Shown: positions 1 to 9,033, numbered from the stretch's first letter. The stretch: DNA of 64,000 bases from Tateyamaria sp947503385 (GCF_051195235.1 NZ_JBNFZM010000003.1:496001-560000), one strand, 5' to 3'. The notes: generated from the letters alone by a model not told the origin. Numbers and translations are program-made.

Positions 1-459
1 TCGACCCCCGACCCGGATCAGACCTTTTTTGCAGGCCCCGACGCGCTGAACACCATCACCGGTTCTGTGGGCTACCAAGGGGATTTCTGGTTGCGCGCCA
101 AGGGGCTTGGCGGACCGCGCAGTCTTGGGGCAACTGCGCTCCTGTCGCGCCTATTGCTCGAAATGACGGTTGCGGTCTGGAACCCGTCATTCGTGTTCGC
201 ATTTGTGCCCAAACCTCTGGCAGCCAAGGGTGCCCATCTTCGCTATGGCTACACCCATTGCGAGCCGGGGCGCTGGATCGGTCCTGACCAGCAGGTTACG
301 GACGAAGACTACCTGATCTGGATGAGCAGCAAGGACCTTGCCACATCGCTTGCGCAAGCGTCAGAAACCGTGCCGCGACCAAAACCTGCAAAACCAGAAC
401 TGCCGGACGCGCAACCCGCCACATCCTTGGTCAGCCTGACTTCAGCAAAGAATGCCTGA
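1..459 (+). CDS. Unidentified protein, C-terminal part (5' end outside window)
   Basis: The frame is open from the first base to a stop at 457-459, so this is the last ~152 residues of a longer protein. I do not recognise the family. The visible part is soluble-looking: a mixed hydrophobic core, then an aromatic-rich stretch (RYGYTHCEPGRW) and a Pro/Ala-rich, probably disordered tail of about 40 residues. The internal GTG at 67 is only an apparent start. Its stop overlaps the start of the MFS gene by 8 bases, so the two are probably co-transcribed, and the product could be an enzyme making or modifying the transported compound. That link is inference from gene order only. Confidence 0.6.
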   Translation, partial: STPDPDQTFFAGPDALNTITGSVGYQGDFWLRAKGLGGPRSLGATALLSRLLLEMTVAVWNPSFVFAFVPKPLAAKGAHLRYGYTHCEPGRWIGPDQQVTDEDYLIWMSSKDLATSLAQASETVPRPKPAKPELPDAQPATSLVSLTSAKNA

Positions 460-1639
460 GCCACACCATACGCAAGCCGAAACACTCGCAAGGCCGTCCG
501 CGCGTACAGGCGGCACGGCTATCGCGGGCCCCGTCGCAGCGCATATTGCATTCGTGATGGAGCTTACCTTGGTGCCGCTGTTGCTGCCCGCGATGCGCAG
601 TGCGTTCGACCTGTCGCTGGGCGAAGTGGCTTGGATCTTTAACTCTTATAGCGTTGCCGTGGCGGTTGGGGTTCTGGTGGGGGGCCTTTTTGGCGATACG
701 TTCAAAACGGCAAAGGTCTTTGCTTTTGGAGTGGCCGCGTTTTTTGCCGGGTCCGTCCTTCTGGCCATATCTGCCAATGGCGACACTCTGATCGCGGCCC
801 GAATGGTACAGGGCTTTGGCGCCGGGGTGTTTTCGCCGCTCGTTCCGGTTCTGCTCACGCAGGCTGCGCCAGACAAACCGGGGCGGATGCTCATTCTATG
901 GGGCAGCCTTGCAGGCTACGTCGCCGCTGTTGCGCCACTGGCCTACAGCGGCATCCTCGTCGCGGGCAACTGGAGCCTCGCCTTTGTTTTCATCGCATCA
1001 ATTGCCGCGTTGTCCTTGCTGTTTCTTGTCTGGCTGCCGCCCGCAGATGACCCAAGCGCGGGAACACGGGACAGGCCAGAGTATCATAGAATTTTTAGCG
1101 CCGGGCATCTGTGGCTGACATTGGCGTATGTGTTCATCACTTACGGTGCGATCACATATTTCCTGTTTCGGCTTCCACTGTGGCTGACCGAAGCAGGCGT
1201 GCAGACAACATATATTGGCTTTGTCCTGTCGACCTTTTGGCTGACATTCTCCGGTCTCAGCGCGTTGCTGCGCAACAAGGTAGATCAGCATCACGTGCTG
1301 TCGATCATGGCCGTGGCCCCGGTTTTGATCGGCGCAGGCGTGCTGTTGTCCTACAACATCAGTATTGCCGTGCTGGTCGGGGCCGCAATGCTGGTCGGGT
1401 CGGGACTGGCGTGCAGCAATGCACCATCGACGCAGATGATCCTCCGCCATGCGCCTCCGGGCCTCAGCGCGATGTCGGCCAGCCTCGACATAACGCTTGC
1501 GCGTTTGGGCGGGATCGTGACGGTTGCGCTGCTCGCAGAAACAGGTGTCTCATTCGCTGGCATTGCCATTAGTGTGGCGTGCGTCGTCGCGGCACTTTTT
1601 GCATTCGCGATATGCCGGCCCGCCGTCGAGCGTGCGTGA
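452..1639 (+). CDS. MFS transporter (drug:H+ antiporter-like)
   Basis: The 395-residue protein has about 12 hydrophobic segments typical of the major facilitator superfamily. The loop after the second segment carries a motif-A-like sequence (GGLFGDTFKTAK) and the fourth segment has an R-x-x-Q-G-x-G-A pattern (ARMVQGFGAGVF), as in the 14/12-TM multidrug efflux branch. The length fits a 12-TM member. It acts in the inner membrane, presumably exporting a small molecule; the substrate cannot be read from sequence. The ATG overlaps the upstream stop, suggesting translational coupling with the preceding unidentified gene. Confidence 0.85.
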   Translation: MPEPHHTQAETLARPSARTGGTAIAGPVAAHIAFVMELTLVPLLLPAMRSAFDLSLGEVAWIFNSYSVAVAVGVLVGGLFGDTFKTAKVFAFGVAAFFAGSVLLAISANGDTLIAARMVQGFGAGVFSPLVPVLLTQAAPDKPGRMLILWGSLAGYVAAVAPLAYSGILVAGNWSLAFVFIASIAALSLLFLVWLPPADDPSAGTRDRPEYHRIFSAGHLWLTLAYVFITYGAITYFLFRLPLWLTEAGVQTTYIGFVLSTFWLTFSGLSALLRNKVDQHHVLSIMAVAPVLIGAGVLLSYNISIAVLVGAAMLVGSGLACSNAPSTQMILRHAPPGLSAMSASLDITLARLGGIVTVALLAETGVSFAGIAISVACVVAALFAFAICRPAVERA

Positions 1640-1857
1640 CGTCGACACGTGGCCAAACGGGCCTGACGTACCAGCCTGGCAAAACCGCGTTCGCCACACT
1701 GCAATGACGAAAGTGTAAGACGTCAAAAGGCGCCTCTGGGATGCCCGTCTGTCGCAGGCACCTGATCAACGCGCCCCTGAACGGAGCGCACTTGAAGTCC
1801 GCGCCATCGTGCAACAAGGTGCCCCCGAACCTCCCATGCACGGGACATTCCCTGTCG

Positions 1858-2439
1858 ATGAACCGAACACGCGCTTTTGCTGGTCTTTCCGTCATTGCCG
1901 CCTTGGGTGCGGTTCTTTTTCTGCTGTGGCCGCCCCAGAACAGAGTGTCTGAAACAGATGCCTTTGCGGCGCCGGGGCTGGAGCCGATGACCACGTCAGA
2001 AGCGCTTGAAGATTTCTGGCGCCTGACGCCCGCGCTTTTGCTTGTCGTCTACGATGCATTTGGCCAGACACAAGAGAACGCGATTTACGACACGCTTGCC
2101 CGTGTCACCGATGGCGAAGCCCTTGAATTCCTCTACCTTGAACGCGTGGGGGCCATGGCAGGCGGCGGTCTGGAAGAGGCAGATCAGACCATTCACGAAA
2201 TCAAGCTCTTGGATTCTCAGATCGCGCGCGACGGCGCAACCCTGTCAATCATGGCCTCTTGGCAAGTCATCGGCACCGTTGGTCATGCCGAACACCTGCA
2301 CGTGCGTGGCAACACCTATAGTGCTGATCTGTCCGTGGCGCCGGTGGACGGGGCGTGGCGGATCATTGGTTTTGACCTGCTGGAGGTCAACCGCGATGCG
2401 GCAGGCGAAACCTTTCTGGCGCCGCAGACAAACGGATGA
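1858..2439 (+). CDS. Exported protein of a metal ABC cassette (unknown family)
   Basis: A 193-residue protein with an N-terminal hydrophobic segment (FAGLSVIAALGAVLFLLW, about residues 7-24) after two Arg residues, so it is a signal anchor or signal peptide. The rest is acidic and soluble, with a barrel/cystatin-like alternation of strands toward the C-terminus (DGAWRIIGFDLLEV). I chose the ATG at 1858 because the 39 extra residues from the GTG/ATG at 1741 look non-coding and would bury the signal sequence. Its stop overlaps the ATPase start as ATGA, so it probably works with the following ABC exporter/importer in the periplasm. I do not recognise the family. It is not His-rich. Confidence 0.65.
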   Translation: MNRTRAFAGLSVIAALGAVLFLLWPPQNRVSETDAFAAPGLEPMTTSEALEDFWRLTPALLLVVYDAFGQTQENAIYDTLARVTDGEALEFLYLERVGAMAGGGLEEADQTIHEIKLLDSQIARDGATLSIMASWQVIGTVGHAEHLHVRGNTYSADLSVAPVDGAWRIIGFDLLEVNRDAAGETFLAPQTNG

Positions 2440-3104
2440 TCGCCGTTCAGGATCTCTCGTTTCGCTATAGCGACGCCAGCTTTCGGCTGCACGTGCCCCA
2501 ATTTGAACTGCAGGACAGAGAACGGGTCGCCATCGTCGGCCCCAGTGGCAGCGGCAAGACCACGCTGTTGAACCTGATCGCGGGCATTTTGACCCCGCAA
2601 GCAGGCCGGATTGACGTGGCGGGCACAGATGTTGCGCAGCTTTCAGACGTGGATCGGCGACGTTTTCGCGCCAGCACAATCGGTTTCGTATTTCAGGATT
2701 TTGCGCTGCTCGACTACCTGTCGGCGCGCCAGAATATCCTGTACCCTTACCGGATAACGCCTGCCCTCACTCTGGACGCAAAGGCGCGCGCCCGAGCCGA
2801 GGCATTGGCGGTGTCATGCGGCATTGGCGACAAGCTGGACCGGCACCCGACGGCGCTCAGTCAGGGGGAACAGCAGCGCGTAGCGATCTGCCGGGCGTTG
2901 GTGACGCAACCCAAACTGATCCTGTCGGATGAGGCGACGGGCAACCTTGATCCGGACAGCAAATCCCGCATTCTGGATTTACTGTTCGAACAGGCGGCAG
3001 AGGCCGGGGCCGCAGTGTTGGCCGTCACCCACGACCACGAATTGTTACCACGCTTTGAGCGCGTGCTCGACTTTGCGCAATTCCGTGAGGGGGCTGAGGC
3101 ATGA
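2436..3104 (+). CDS. ABC transporter ATP-binding protein, LolD/MacB type
   Basis: A 222-residue nucleotide-binding subunit. Walker A is GPSGSGKTTLLN (about residues 33-44), the Q-loop FVFQDF, the signature LSQGEQQRVAICRAL, Walker B LILSDEATGNLD with the catalytic Glu, and a switch His in VTHDHE. The DEAT-GNLD form and short length are typical of the LolD/FtsE/MacB group that pairs with FtsX-fold permeases, and such a permease follows with an ATGA overlap. The neighbours (DUF4198, NikL-like and ZnuA-like proteins) suggest a role in metal handling across the envelope rather than lipoprotein release; that is inference. Confidence 0.9.
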   Translation: MIAVQDLSFRYSDASFRLHVPQFELQDRERVAIVGPSGSGKTTLLNLIAGILTPQAGRIDVAGTDVAQLSDVDRRRFRASTIGFVFQDFALLDYLSARQNILYPYRITPALTLDAKARARAEALAVSCGIGDKLDRHPTALSQGEQQRVAICRALVTQPKLILSDEATGNLDPDSKSRILDLLFEQAAEAGAAVLAVTHDHELLPRFERVLDFAQFREGAEA

Positions 3105-4270
3105 ACGCGCTCTACCTCGCATTTGCCTATCTGCGTTATCATTGGGGGCGCAGCGTGATCCTGACACTGGTTGCGGCGTTGATCCTGTTTGTTCCCATCG
3201 CGACGCAAATCCTGCTGTCCTCCAGCGAACGCGCCTTGGTGGCGCGGGGTGAGGCGACGCCCCTTCTTCTGGGCAGCCGGGGGTCACAACTGGATTTGAC
3301 CATGGCCGCGCTTTATTTCTCGGACGAACGCCCCGACCCCATCCCGATGCGCGAGGTGGAGGCAATCTGGGACAGTGGCTTGGCTGTCCCGATCCCAGTC
3401 CATACTGCCTTTTCGTCCGCCGGATTTCGGATCGTTGGCACGACGCTGGACTATTTCGCGTTTCGGAACCTTGAGATCGCGGATGGACGCGGTCTGTCGG
3501 TCCTGGGCGATGCTGTCATCGGGTCGGGAGTTGCAGCGACATTGGGCAAAGGTATCGGCGACACGCTTGTTTCCGCGCCAGAGAACCTTTTTGACCTCGA
3601 CGGCGTCTACCCGCTGGAAATGCCCATTGTCGGTGTCCTGGCCCCGACCAACGCACCGGACGACCAAGCGATCTTTGTCGACATCAAAACCGCTTGGGTC
3701 ATTCAGGGCATCGGCCACGGGCACGAAGATGTGGTGACCGCAGCCCAAATTGCGTCGGGCAGCGATACCGTCGCCAATGCAGCGGTCGTGCAGTATCAGC
3801 GCATCACCGAGGTCAACATCGGGAGCTTTCACTTCCACGGCAGTCAGGACGGCTTTCCAACCTCCGCCGTGATTGTGGTGCCCAATGACACGCGATCCGC
3901 CACCATCCTCAAGGGGCGATATCTGGACACCGAAGGACCGACGCAGATCGTCGAACCGGCAGGTGTTATTCAGGGGCTCGTCGACCGCATCTTTCGGATC
4001 AAATCGCTGCTGGATGTCGTCACGGCGATCATCGCCATTGCCGCACTGGCCGCCATTGGGTTGGCGGTATTTCTCAGCTACCGGTTGCGGGCACGGGAAA
4101 TCGCCACTGCGGTCAAGCTGGGTGCGCGGCGCGGCATGGTCTTGCGCCTGTTGTCCGCAGAAACATTCACATTACTATTGATTTCAACGTGTATTGCTGC
4201 CGCTGGCGCGATCATCGTGTCGCGCAATGCCGAGGCCTGGGTAGGTTGGTTGCTTGCCCTAGGGTCTTAA
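3101..4270 (+). CDS. FtsX-like/MacB-type ABC permease
   Basis: A 389-residue membrane subunit with one N-terminal membrane segment (about residues 16-36), a large extracytoplasmic domain of about 250 residues and a C-terminal membrane block (from about 300). Between its segments lies the conserved FtsX-family cytoplasmic loop (YRLRAREIATAVKLGARRG), which contacts the ATPase. This MacB-PCD-plus-FtsX layout belongs to the mechanotransmission class, in which ATP hydrolysis drives periplasmic movements, unlike the ZnuB channels usually paired with ZnuA. The start overlaps the ATPase stop by 4 bases. The C-terminus is short, so the fourth membrane segment is less clear. Confidence 0.85.
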   Translation: MNALYLAFAYLRYHWGRSVILTLVAALILFVPIATQILLSSSERALVARGEATPLLLGSRGSQLDLTMAALYFSDERPDPIPMREVEAIWDSGLAVPIPVHTAFSSAGFRIVGTTLDYFAFRNLEIADGRGLSVLGDAVIGSGVAATLGKGIGDTLVSAPENLFDLDGVYPLEMPIVGVLAPTNAPDDQAIFVDIKTAWVIQGIGHGHEDVVTAAQIASGSDTVANAAVVQYQRITEVNIGSFHFHGSQDGFPTSAVIVVPNDTRSATILKGRYLDTEGPTQIVEPAGVIQGLVDRIFRIKSLLDVVTAIIAIAALAAIGLAVFLSYRLRAREIATAVKLGARRGMVLRLLSAETFTLLLISTCIAAAGAIIVSRNAEAWVGWLLALGS

Positions 4271-4285
4271 TCAACAGGAGGTTCC

Positions 4286-5056
4286 ATGAAACGTCACCTT
4301 GTCACCGCATCGCTCGCCGCTCTGGTCGCCACGTCCCCTGCCTTGGCGCATTACGGGATGATCATCCCCAATGATCCGATGATCAGTCAGGAAGACGGGC
4401 GGAGCGTAAACCTGACGATGTCCTTCTCCCATCCGTTCGAGATGGACGGCATGACGCTCGACACCCCGGTCGCCTTTTCGGTGACCCATCAGGGCAGCAC
4501 AACGAACCTGATGGGCGCGCTGCAAGACGCCACCGTGATGGATGAGCAGGGGTTTACCCTTGAATATGCGCTCGACCGGCCTGGAACATATATCTTTGCG
4601 ATGGAGCCCCAGCCCTATTGGGAACCCGCCGAAGACGCCTTTATCATCCACTACACAAAGACTTACGTGACGGCCTATGGCGACGACGAGGGGTGGGATA
4701 CCGAACTGGGCCTCAAGACCGAGATCGTTCCATTGACCAAGCCCTTTGGCCTGTGGGAGCACAATGTGTTCCAAGGTATCGTCAAAATGGAAGGCACGCC
4801 CGTACCCTATGCCGAAGTCGAGGTCGAATTTCTGAACGACGGCGCGGGTGCGACGGTCCCTGATGATCTGATGATCACGCAGACGGTCAAGGCGGATGCC
4901 AACGGCGTCTTTACTTATGCGCCGCCGTCCAATGGCTGGTGGGGTTTTGCGGCACTCAACACAGCAGATTATACGCTGCCACAGGACGGTGAGGACAAGG
5001 CGGTCGAACTTGGGGCTGTCATCTGGGTCCATTTCGAAGAATGGACAGGCCAGTGA
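4286..5056 (+). CDS. DUF4198 (NikM/NikK-like) periplasmic metal protein
   Basis: A 256-residue protein preceded by a good ribosome site (AACAGGAGG, 7 bases before the ATG). The signal peptide ends in SPALA followed directly by HYGMIIP, so the mature protein probably begins with His. This N-terminus, the Phe-Pro-Trp-rich strands and the domain layout match DUF4198 proteins, which occur beside nickel/cobalt ECF transporters and in zinc- or nickel-regulated operons. Its probable role is periplasmic metal binding or delivery to the adjacent ABC system. The ORF overlaps the following gene by 16 bases. Which metal is bound is unknown. Confidence 0.75.
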   Translation: MKRHLVTASLAALVATSPALAHYGMIIPNDPMISQEDGRSVNLTMSFSHPFEMDGMTLDTPVAFSVTHQGSTTNLMGALQDATVMDEQGFTLEYALDRPGTYIFAMEPQPYWEPAEDAFIIHYTKTYVTAYGDDEGWDTELGLKTEIVPLTKPFGLWEHNVFQGIVKMEGTPVPYAEVEVEFLNDGAGATVPDDLMITQTVKADANGVFTYAPPSNGWWGFAALNTADYTLPQDGEDKAVELGAVIWVHFEEWTGQ

Positions 5057-5388
5057 TCCGAGCGGCCGCATTTAGCGGCCTTTTGGCCGCCCTGCCGTTT
5101 GAGGCGGCAGCGCATCAGATGATCGTTTTTGCTTCGGTCAATTGCGAGGCGGTGCTCGTGGAGGCCAAATTCTCCAACGGCAACGCCGTGCAACAGGCTG
5201 ATGTCCGGGTGCTGGACGGGGACAACCGCTTGCAGTCCACCTTGCCGATCCAGACGGACGGCACCGTGTCTGTCCCGCTGGACAGTGTTGACCATACCGG
5301 CGGGCTGGTGATCGAAGTCGATACAGGCAGCCACGACAACTACTGGATCGTGACGCCTGAAGACATTGCCAAGAATTGCCAGAGCTGA
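5041..5388 (+). CDS. Small exported NikL-like protein
   Basis: A 115-residue protein with an N-terminal signal peptide ending in EAAA and a mature start HQMIVFASV. The remainder is one beta-sandwich-like domain (VEAKFSNGNAVQQADVRVLD), which resembles the single carboxypeptidase-regulatory-like domain of NikL proteins in nickel/cobalt uptake operons. A Cys follows soon after the mature N-terminus (VNCEAV) and another lies near the C-terminus (KNCQS), so a disulphide is possible. It overlaps the DUF4198 gene and directly precedes the ZnuA-like gene. The family assignment is from pattern memory and is moderate. Confidence 0.6.
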   Translation: MDRPVIRAAAFSGLLAALPFEAAAHQMIVFASVNCEAVLVEAKFSNGNAVQQADVRVLDGDNRLQSTLPIQTDGTVSVPLDSVDHTGGLVIEVDTGSHDNYWIVTPEDIAKNCQS

Positions 5389-5390
5389 TC

Positions 5391-6284
5391 GTGATACGTC
5401 TTTTGAAACCGCTCTGTGTCGCGGGAATGATTGTCTTGGGCGCCACGTTGGCCGGTGCTCAGGATCGTGCGCAGGTCACGACGGTGAACTATCCGCTCCA
5501 GTATTTTGCCCAACGCTTGCTGGGTGATGGGGCACAAGTGACCTTTCCGGTGCCGCGTGACGTCGACCCGTCCTTTTGGCGCCCGTCAATTGCAGATATC
5601 AGCGCCGTTCAGGCCGCGGACTTGATCGTGCTGAACGGTGCAGGTTTCGCCACTTGGGTGGATCGTGTGTCGCTGCCGCGGTCAAAACTGCTGAACACGT
5701 CCGCCGCAATCAAAGATCGGTTCATTGTGACCGAAAGCATCACACATAGTCACGGCGACGGGGGCTCACATTCGCACGAAGGACTGGCGTCCTATCTCTG
5801 GCTCGATCCGACCCTGGCCCTTGCACAGACCGAGGCTCTCGCTGCCGCCATCGTCGCGCGCAGCCTTGCCCCGGTTGAAGACGTCGCGGCGCAGCTTGCC
5901 ACGTTGCAGGCGGACCTTGAGGCCCTCGATGCGGCTGCGCAATCGGCGCTGGACCATCTGACCGGCGTTACGTTGATCGCCACGCATCCGCGCTACCACT
6001 ATTTTGCACGCCGTTACGGCCTGACAGTTGTGTCGATGGAGTGGGAGGCTGGCGCGATGCCAAATAAGGCAGAGCTTGCGCAGCTTGAAGCGCTCAGCCG
6101 CGATACCGAAGCAACCATCCTGTTGTGGGAGGCGGAACCGCCCGCCGCCGCGTTCGAGGCGACCGCAGCCCTTGGCCTGCGCAACGTGGTGTTTCCAACG
6201 CTTGCGCATTCCGTTGATGGCGGGACGTTCCTTGAAACCTATGCAGGGGCGGTGTCCGCCCTTGCTGACGTGGCGCCCAAGTAG
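5391..6284 (+). CDS. Divergent ZnuA-like metal-binding protein
   Basis: A 297-residue protein with a signal peptide (cleavage near LAGA|QD). I place the start at the GTG at 5391; the TTG at 5376 would overlap the upstream gene and add five residues. The cluster A-I fold is visible: ADLIVLNGAGFATWVD, a His-rich loop (THSHGDGGSHSH), YLWLDP, and ATHPRYHYFARRYGL. However, the usual first ligand in D-P-H is D-P-S here and the usual H-x-W-L-D-P is Y-L-W-L-D-P. Only the third canonical His (in ATHPRYHYF) is plain. It may therefore bind metal through the His loop, bind weakly, or act as a sensor. Partners in the operon are LolD/FtsX-type, not ZnuBC. Confidence 0.8.
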   Translation: MIRLLKPLCVAGMIVLGATLAGAQDRAQVTTVNYPLQYFAQRLLGDGAQVTFPVPRDVDPSFWRPSIADISAVQAADLIVLNGAGFATWVDRVSLPRSKLLNTSAAIKDRFIVTESITHSHGDGGSHSHEGLASYLWLDPTLALAQTEALAAAIVARSLAPVEDVAAQLATLQADLEALDAAAQSALDHLTGVTLIATHPRYHYFARRYGLTVVSMEWEAGAMPNKAELAQLEALSRDTEATILLWEAEPPAAAFEATAALGLRNVVFPTLAHSVDGGTFLETYAGAVSALADVAPK

Positions 6285-6381
6285 GTAGGCCGCGCGCGCC
6301 TGAACCGGTGTCAGCTGTGCGACTGGGCACGCTAGACGCGATGCCAAAGCCATGTCGCTGTTCTGGGCCAAACGCGGGACC

Positions 6382-7947
6382 TCAGGTCTGACGCAATGGT
6401 GGCTCTGGCGGGTCGATGATGCTCATACCGGCCTTTTTCCATCCCGCGAACGCTTTGCGCACCAAGGGACCGGTGAAGTAATGGAACACCATCTCCTGCG
6501 GTATATCCCTCTCGAAGTTTGGCAGGACGGCCAGCAGGTGTCCTTTGGCCGTATCTGCGGCCTCTGCGTTCCCGAGTTCTGCATGAAACCAGACCTGATG
6601 CGCGTGATACCAAGGGAACCCCGGCATCGGCACCTTCTCGATCTCCAGCAGGGCTGCCTGCCAGAAATCACCCAACGCAAAACGCCACGCGTGGGCGTAG
6701 TGATACCAGCCCGGATGCACCGGGCTCAGTTCTATGGCCTTGTCCAACAGCGGGATCGCGCGGTCAAACTCTCCAAGAAACGCGTGGCAATGGCCGATTT
6801 CAGCCAGAATATCTGCGTGGCCGGGGTTGAGCCGCAGGGCCGTTTCAGCCGTCGCGCGAAAGCCTGAAAGGTCACCGGTGTGGAACTGGCACAGTGCCAG
6901 CACCATCTGTGCAAACCCGCTTTGCGGGTCGCAGGCCACGCCGCGCTTGGCGGCGTCGAGGCCAAGGCGGGTGGCGTTGACACCGGGCCGTTCATTGAGG
7001 TGATAGCGTTGCTCTTCCAGCAGGATCAGCGCGTAGGCTGCCCATCCATCCGACGCGTTTGCGTCCGTCTCCAGCAAAGCGGGCAATCGGGTGCGCAACT
7101 CCAGATGCGAGGCAGGATCGTAGGACTTGTAGAACTCGTAGAACTGCGCGACGGCGGTATAGACATCCCACGTCGTCGTCCGCCCATCGACCCTGCGGTT
7201 GCGGATGCGGGCACCAAGGGCACCGTGCTGCGACGCCACCCGTCCGGCGGTCAGCAAGCCAATCTCGTCCTGTATGTCAAAAATCTCGCTTGGGGTGCAG
7301 GGCCGGTCGAATTGTTCCATGACCGCGATCTCGCCAGTGCGCACATCGCTGACCTGAACCGTCACACGCAAGCGTTCCGACGCACGGCGCAGGCTGCCCT
7401 CGACCACAAAGTCGATGCCGTACGTGTCGGCCAGCGCGGTCTGATCGGTGTCGCTGGTCTGAAGATGGATCGCGGTGAGGTGGGACAGAACGCGCAGGTT
7501 ACGGAACCGTGTCAGGTTGGATGTAATTTCCTCGCTGAACCCGTCGGCGATGGGCGCATCCTCGGGTGCGGCGCTCAGACTGCGGAAGGGCAGAACAAGG
7601 ATTGCTGGCTTTTCATCACGGATATCGGATGGGGATGGATCACGCTCTGTGGGTACGGCAAGGCGAAAACCCACGCCATGCACCGTCTCAATGATCCGCT
7701 GAGCGGTCCCTGTATCTCCGGTGGCGCGGCGTGCTTCTTTCATCGCGGTGGACAGCGTTGCATCTGTGATGATCCGCCCGCCCCAGACCTGTTCGACCAA
7801 TTGATCCTTGGTCACAATGTCGCCATCCGCATCGACCAGCGCGCGCAGGATACCCAGCGGCTGACGCGTCAGCTTACGCTCCGCGTCACCGCTGCGCACA
7901 ACCATCCTGTCAAAGTCGATTTCCGCGTCTGCAATACGCACTTTCAT
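6382..7947 (-). CDS. CadC-like winged-helix regulator with TPR region
   Basis: A 521-residue regulator. Residues about 5-100 form an OmpR/PhoB-type winged helix (GDIVTKDQLVEQVWGG, TVHGVGFRL). Residues about 115-240 resemble the TolB-amino-terminal-like region found in adenylate-cyclase/CadC-type proteins (ILVLPFRSLS, DFVVEGSLRR). The C-terminal half is a TPR superhelix (LRLNPGHADILAEIGHCHAFLGEFDRAIPLLDKA). No receiver domain or clear membrane segment is present, so the signal is probably a protein or ligand sensed by the TPRs. It is divergent from the methyltransferase gene 147 bases away, which could be a target. Alternative: an orphan regulator. Confidence 0.85.
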   Translation of the reverse strand: MKVRIADAEIDFDRMVVRSGDAERKLTRQPLGILRALVDADGDIVTKDQLVEQVWGGRIITDATLSTAMKEARRATGDTGTAQRIIETVHGVGFRLAVPTERDPSPSDIRDEKPAILVLPFRSLSAAPEDAPIADGFSEEITSNLTRFRNLRVLSHLTAIHLQTSDTDQTALADTYGIDFVVEGSLRRASERLRVTVQVSDVRTGEIAVMEQFDRPCTPSEIFDIQDEIGLLTAGRVASQHGALGARIRNRRVDGRTTTWDVYTAVAQFYEFYKSYDPASHLELRTRLPALLETDANASDGWAAYALILLEEQRYHLNERPGVNATRLGLDAAKRGVACDPQSGFAQMVLALCQFHTGDLSGFRATAETALRLNPGHADILAEIGHCHAFLGEFDRAIPLLDKAIELSPVHPGWYHYAHAWRFALGDFWQAALLEIEKVPMPGFPWYHAHQVWFHAELGNAEAADTAKGHLLAVLPNFERDIPQEMVFHYFTGPLVRKAFAGWKKAGMSIIDPPEPPLRQT

Positions 7948-8094
7948 GCGGCACCCACCGATCTGATCCCGTTCCCGGACATCTAAAGGGTTTTCTCAGA
8001 AACTTCTCAGGTTTGTCTCAAGCAAGGCCGAACGGCCCTCGCTACCTCTGTGCCACGACGCCGACACGTAGGAAAGCCACAGAGGGATCCGACA

Positions 8095-9033
8095 ATGAAA
8101 TATCGCAACGCCTTGCCGCAACTGAACGGCACCCAGATGATCACCGATGGCGGGTTGGAGACAACGCTGATCTTTCACGACAGCATCGACCTGCCGCTTT
8201 TTGCGGCGTTCAAAGCGCTGGAAAGCGACGCAGGTCTGGCTGCCATGGACGCCTATATGACCCGGTTCGCGGCACTGGCCGTTGCGCAGCGGCGTGGCTT
8301 CATCATGGACACCCCTACGTGGCGTGCCAGTGCCCGATGGGCCGCCGAACTGGACATGTCACAGGACGACCTGCGCGCTGTCCACCGTGAGGCGATCTGT
8401 ACATTGATCCGCCTGCGCGAGGCGCATGAGGTCGAAGGCATCAGCCCCTTTGTCCTGAACGGTGTGATCGGCCCGCAGGACGATGGCTATGCACCTGCCC
8501 GCCTGCTCTCGGCAGATCAGGCACAAGCGTATCACAGTGCCCAAATCGAATGGTTCGACACATTCGGCGCAGACATGGTGACCGCCCTGACCCTGACCTA
8601 CAGCGCCGAGGCGGTGGGCATCGTGCGGGCGGCACAGGCGCGTGGCATCCCGGTTGCTATTGCCTTTACGGTAGAAACCGACGGCGCTCTGCCCTCGGGC
8701 GAAACGCTGGGCGCGGCCATTGAGGCTGTTGATCAGGCAACGGGCGCATATCCCGCCTATTACATGATCAATTGCGCGCACCCGGACCATTTTTCCGACG
8801 TCCTTACCGGTTCGTGGACGCAGCGCATCTTGGGGCTGCGGGCCAATGCGTCGCGCCAAAGCCATGCCGAACTGGACGCCGCGGACACGCTTGATGACGG
8901 CGACCCGGCCGAACTGGGCACGCTTTATGCGAGGCTTACAGCGCTGTTGCCTCACCTGACGGTGATGGGCGGCTGCTGCGGCACCGACCACCGGCACATC
9001 GCGGCAATCTGCTCGGCCACCGCCGCCACCTGA
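8095..9033 (+). CDS. Homocysteine S-methyltransferase family protein
   Basis: A 312-residue TIM-barrel enzyme of the pfam02574 family, which transfers a methyl group from a donor such as S-methylmethionine or a betaine to homocysteine. The three zinc/homocysteine thiolates are visible: Cys227 in INCAHP and Cys294-Cys295 in GGCCGTDHRH. The N-terminus has the typical ITDGGLETTLIFHDSIDLPLF pattern. I use the ATG at 8095 because the upstream extension to 8050 is Arg-rich and non-homologous; GGGATCC just before it is a weak ribosome site. The donor cannot be decided from sequence. It stands alone and faces the CadC-like regulator. Confidence 0.85.
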   Translation: MKYRNALPQLNGTQMITDGGLETTLIFHDSIDLPLFAAFKALESDAGLAAMDAYMTRFAALAVAQRRGFIMDTPTWRASARWAAELDMSQDDLRAVHREAICTLIRLREAHEVEGISPFVLNGVIGPQDDGYAPARLLSADQAQAYHSAQIEWFDTFGADMVTALTLTYSAEAVGIVRAAQARGIPVAIAFTVETDGALPSGETLGAAIEAVDQATGAYPAYYMINCAHPDHFSDVLTGSWTQRILGLRANASRQSHAELDAADTLDDGDPAELGTLYARLTALLPHLTVMGGCCGTDHRHIAAICSATAAT

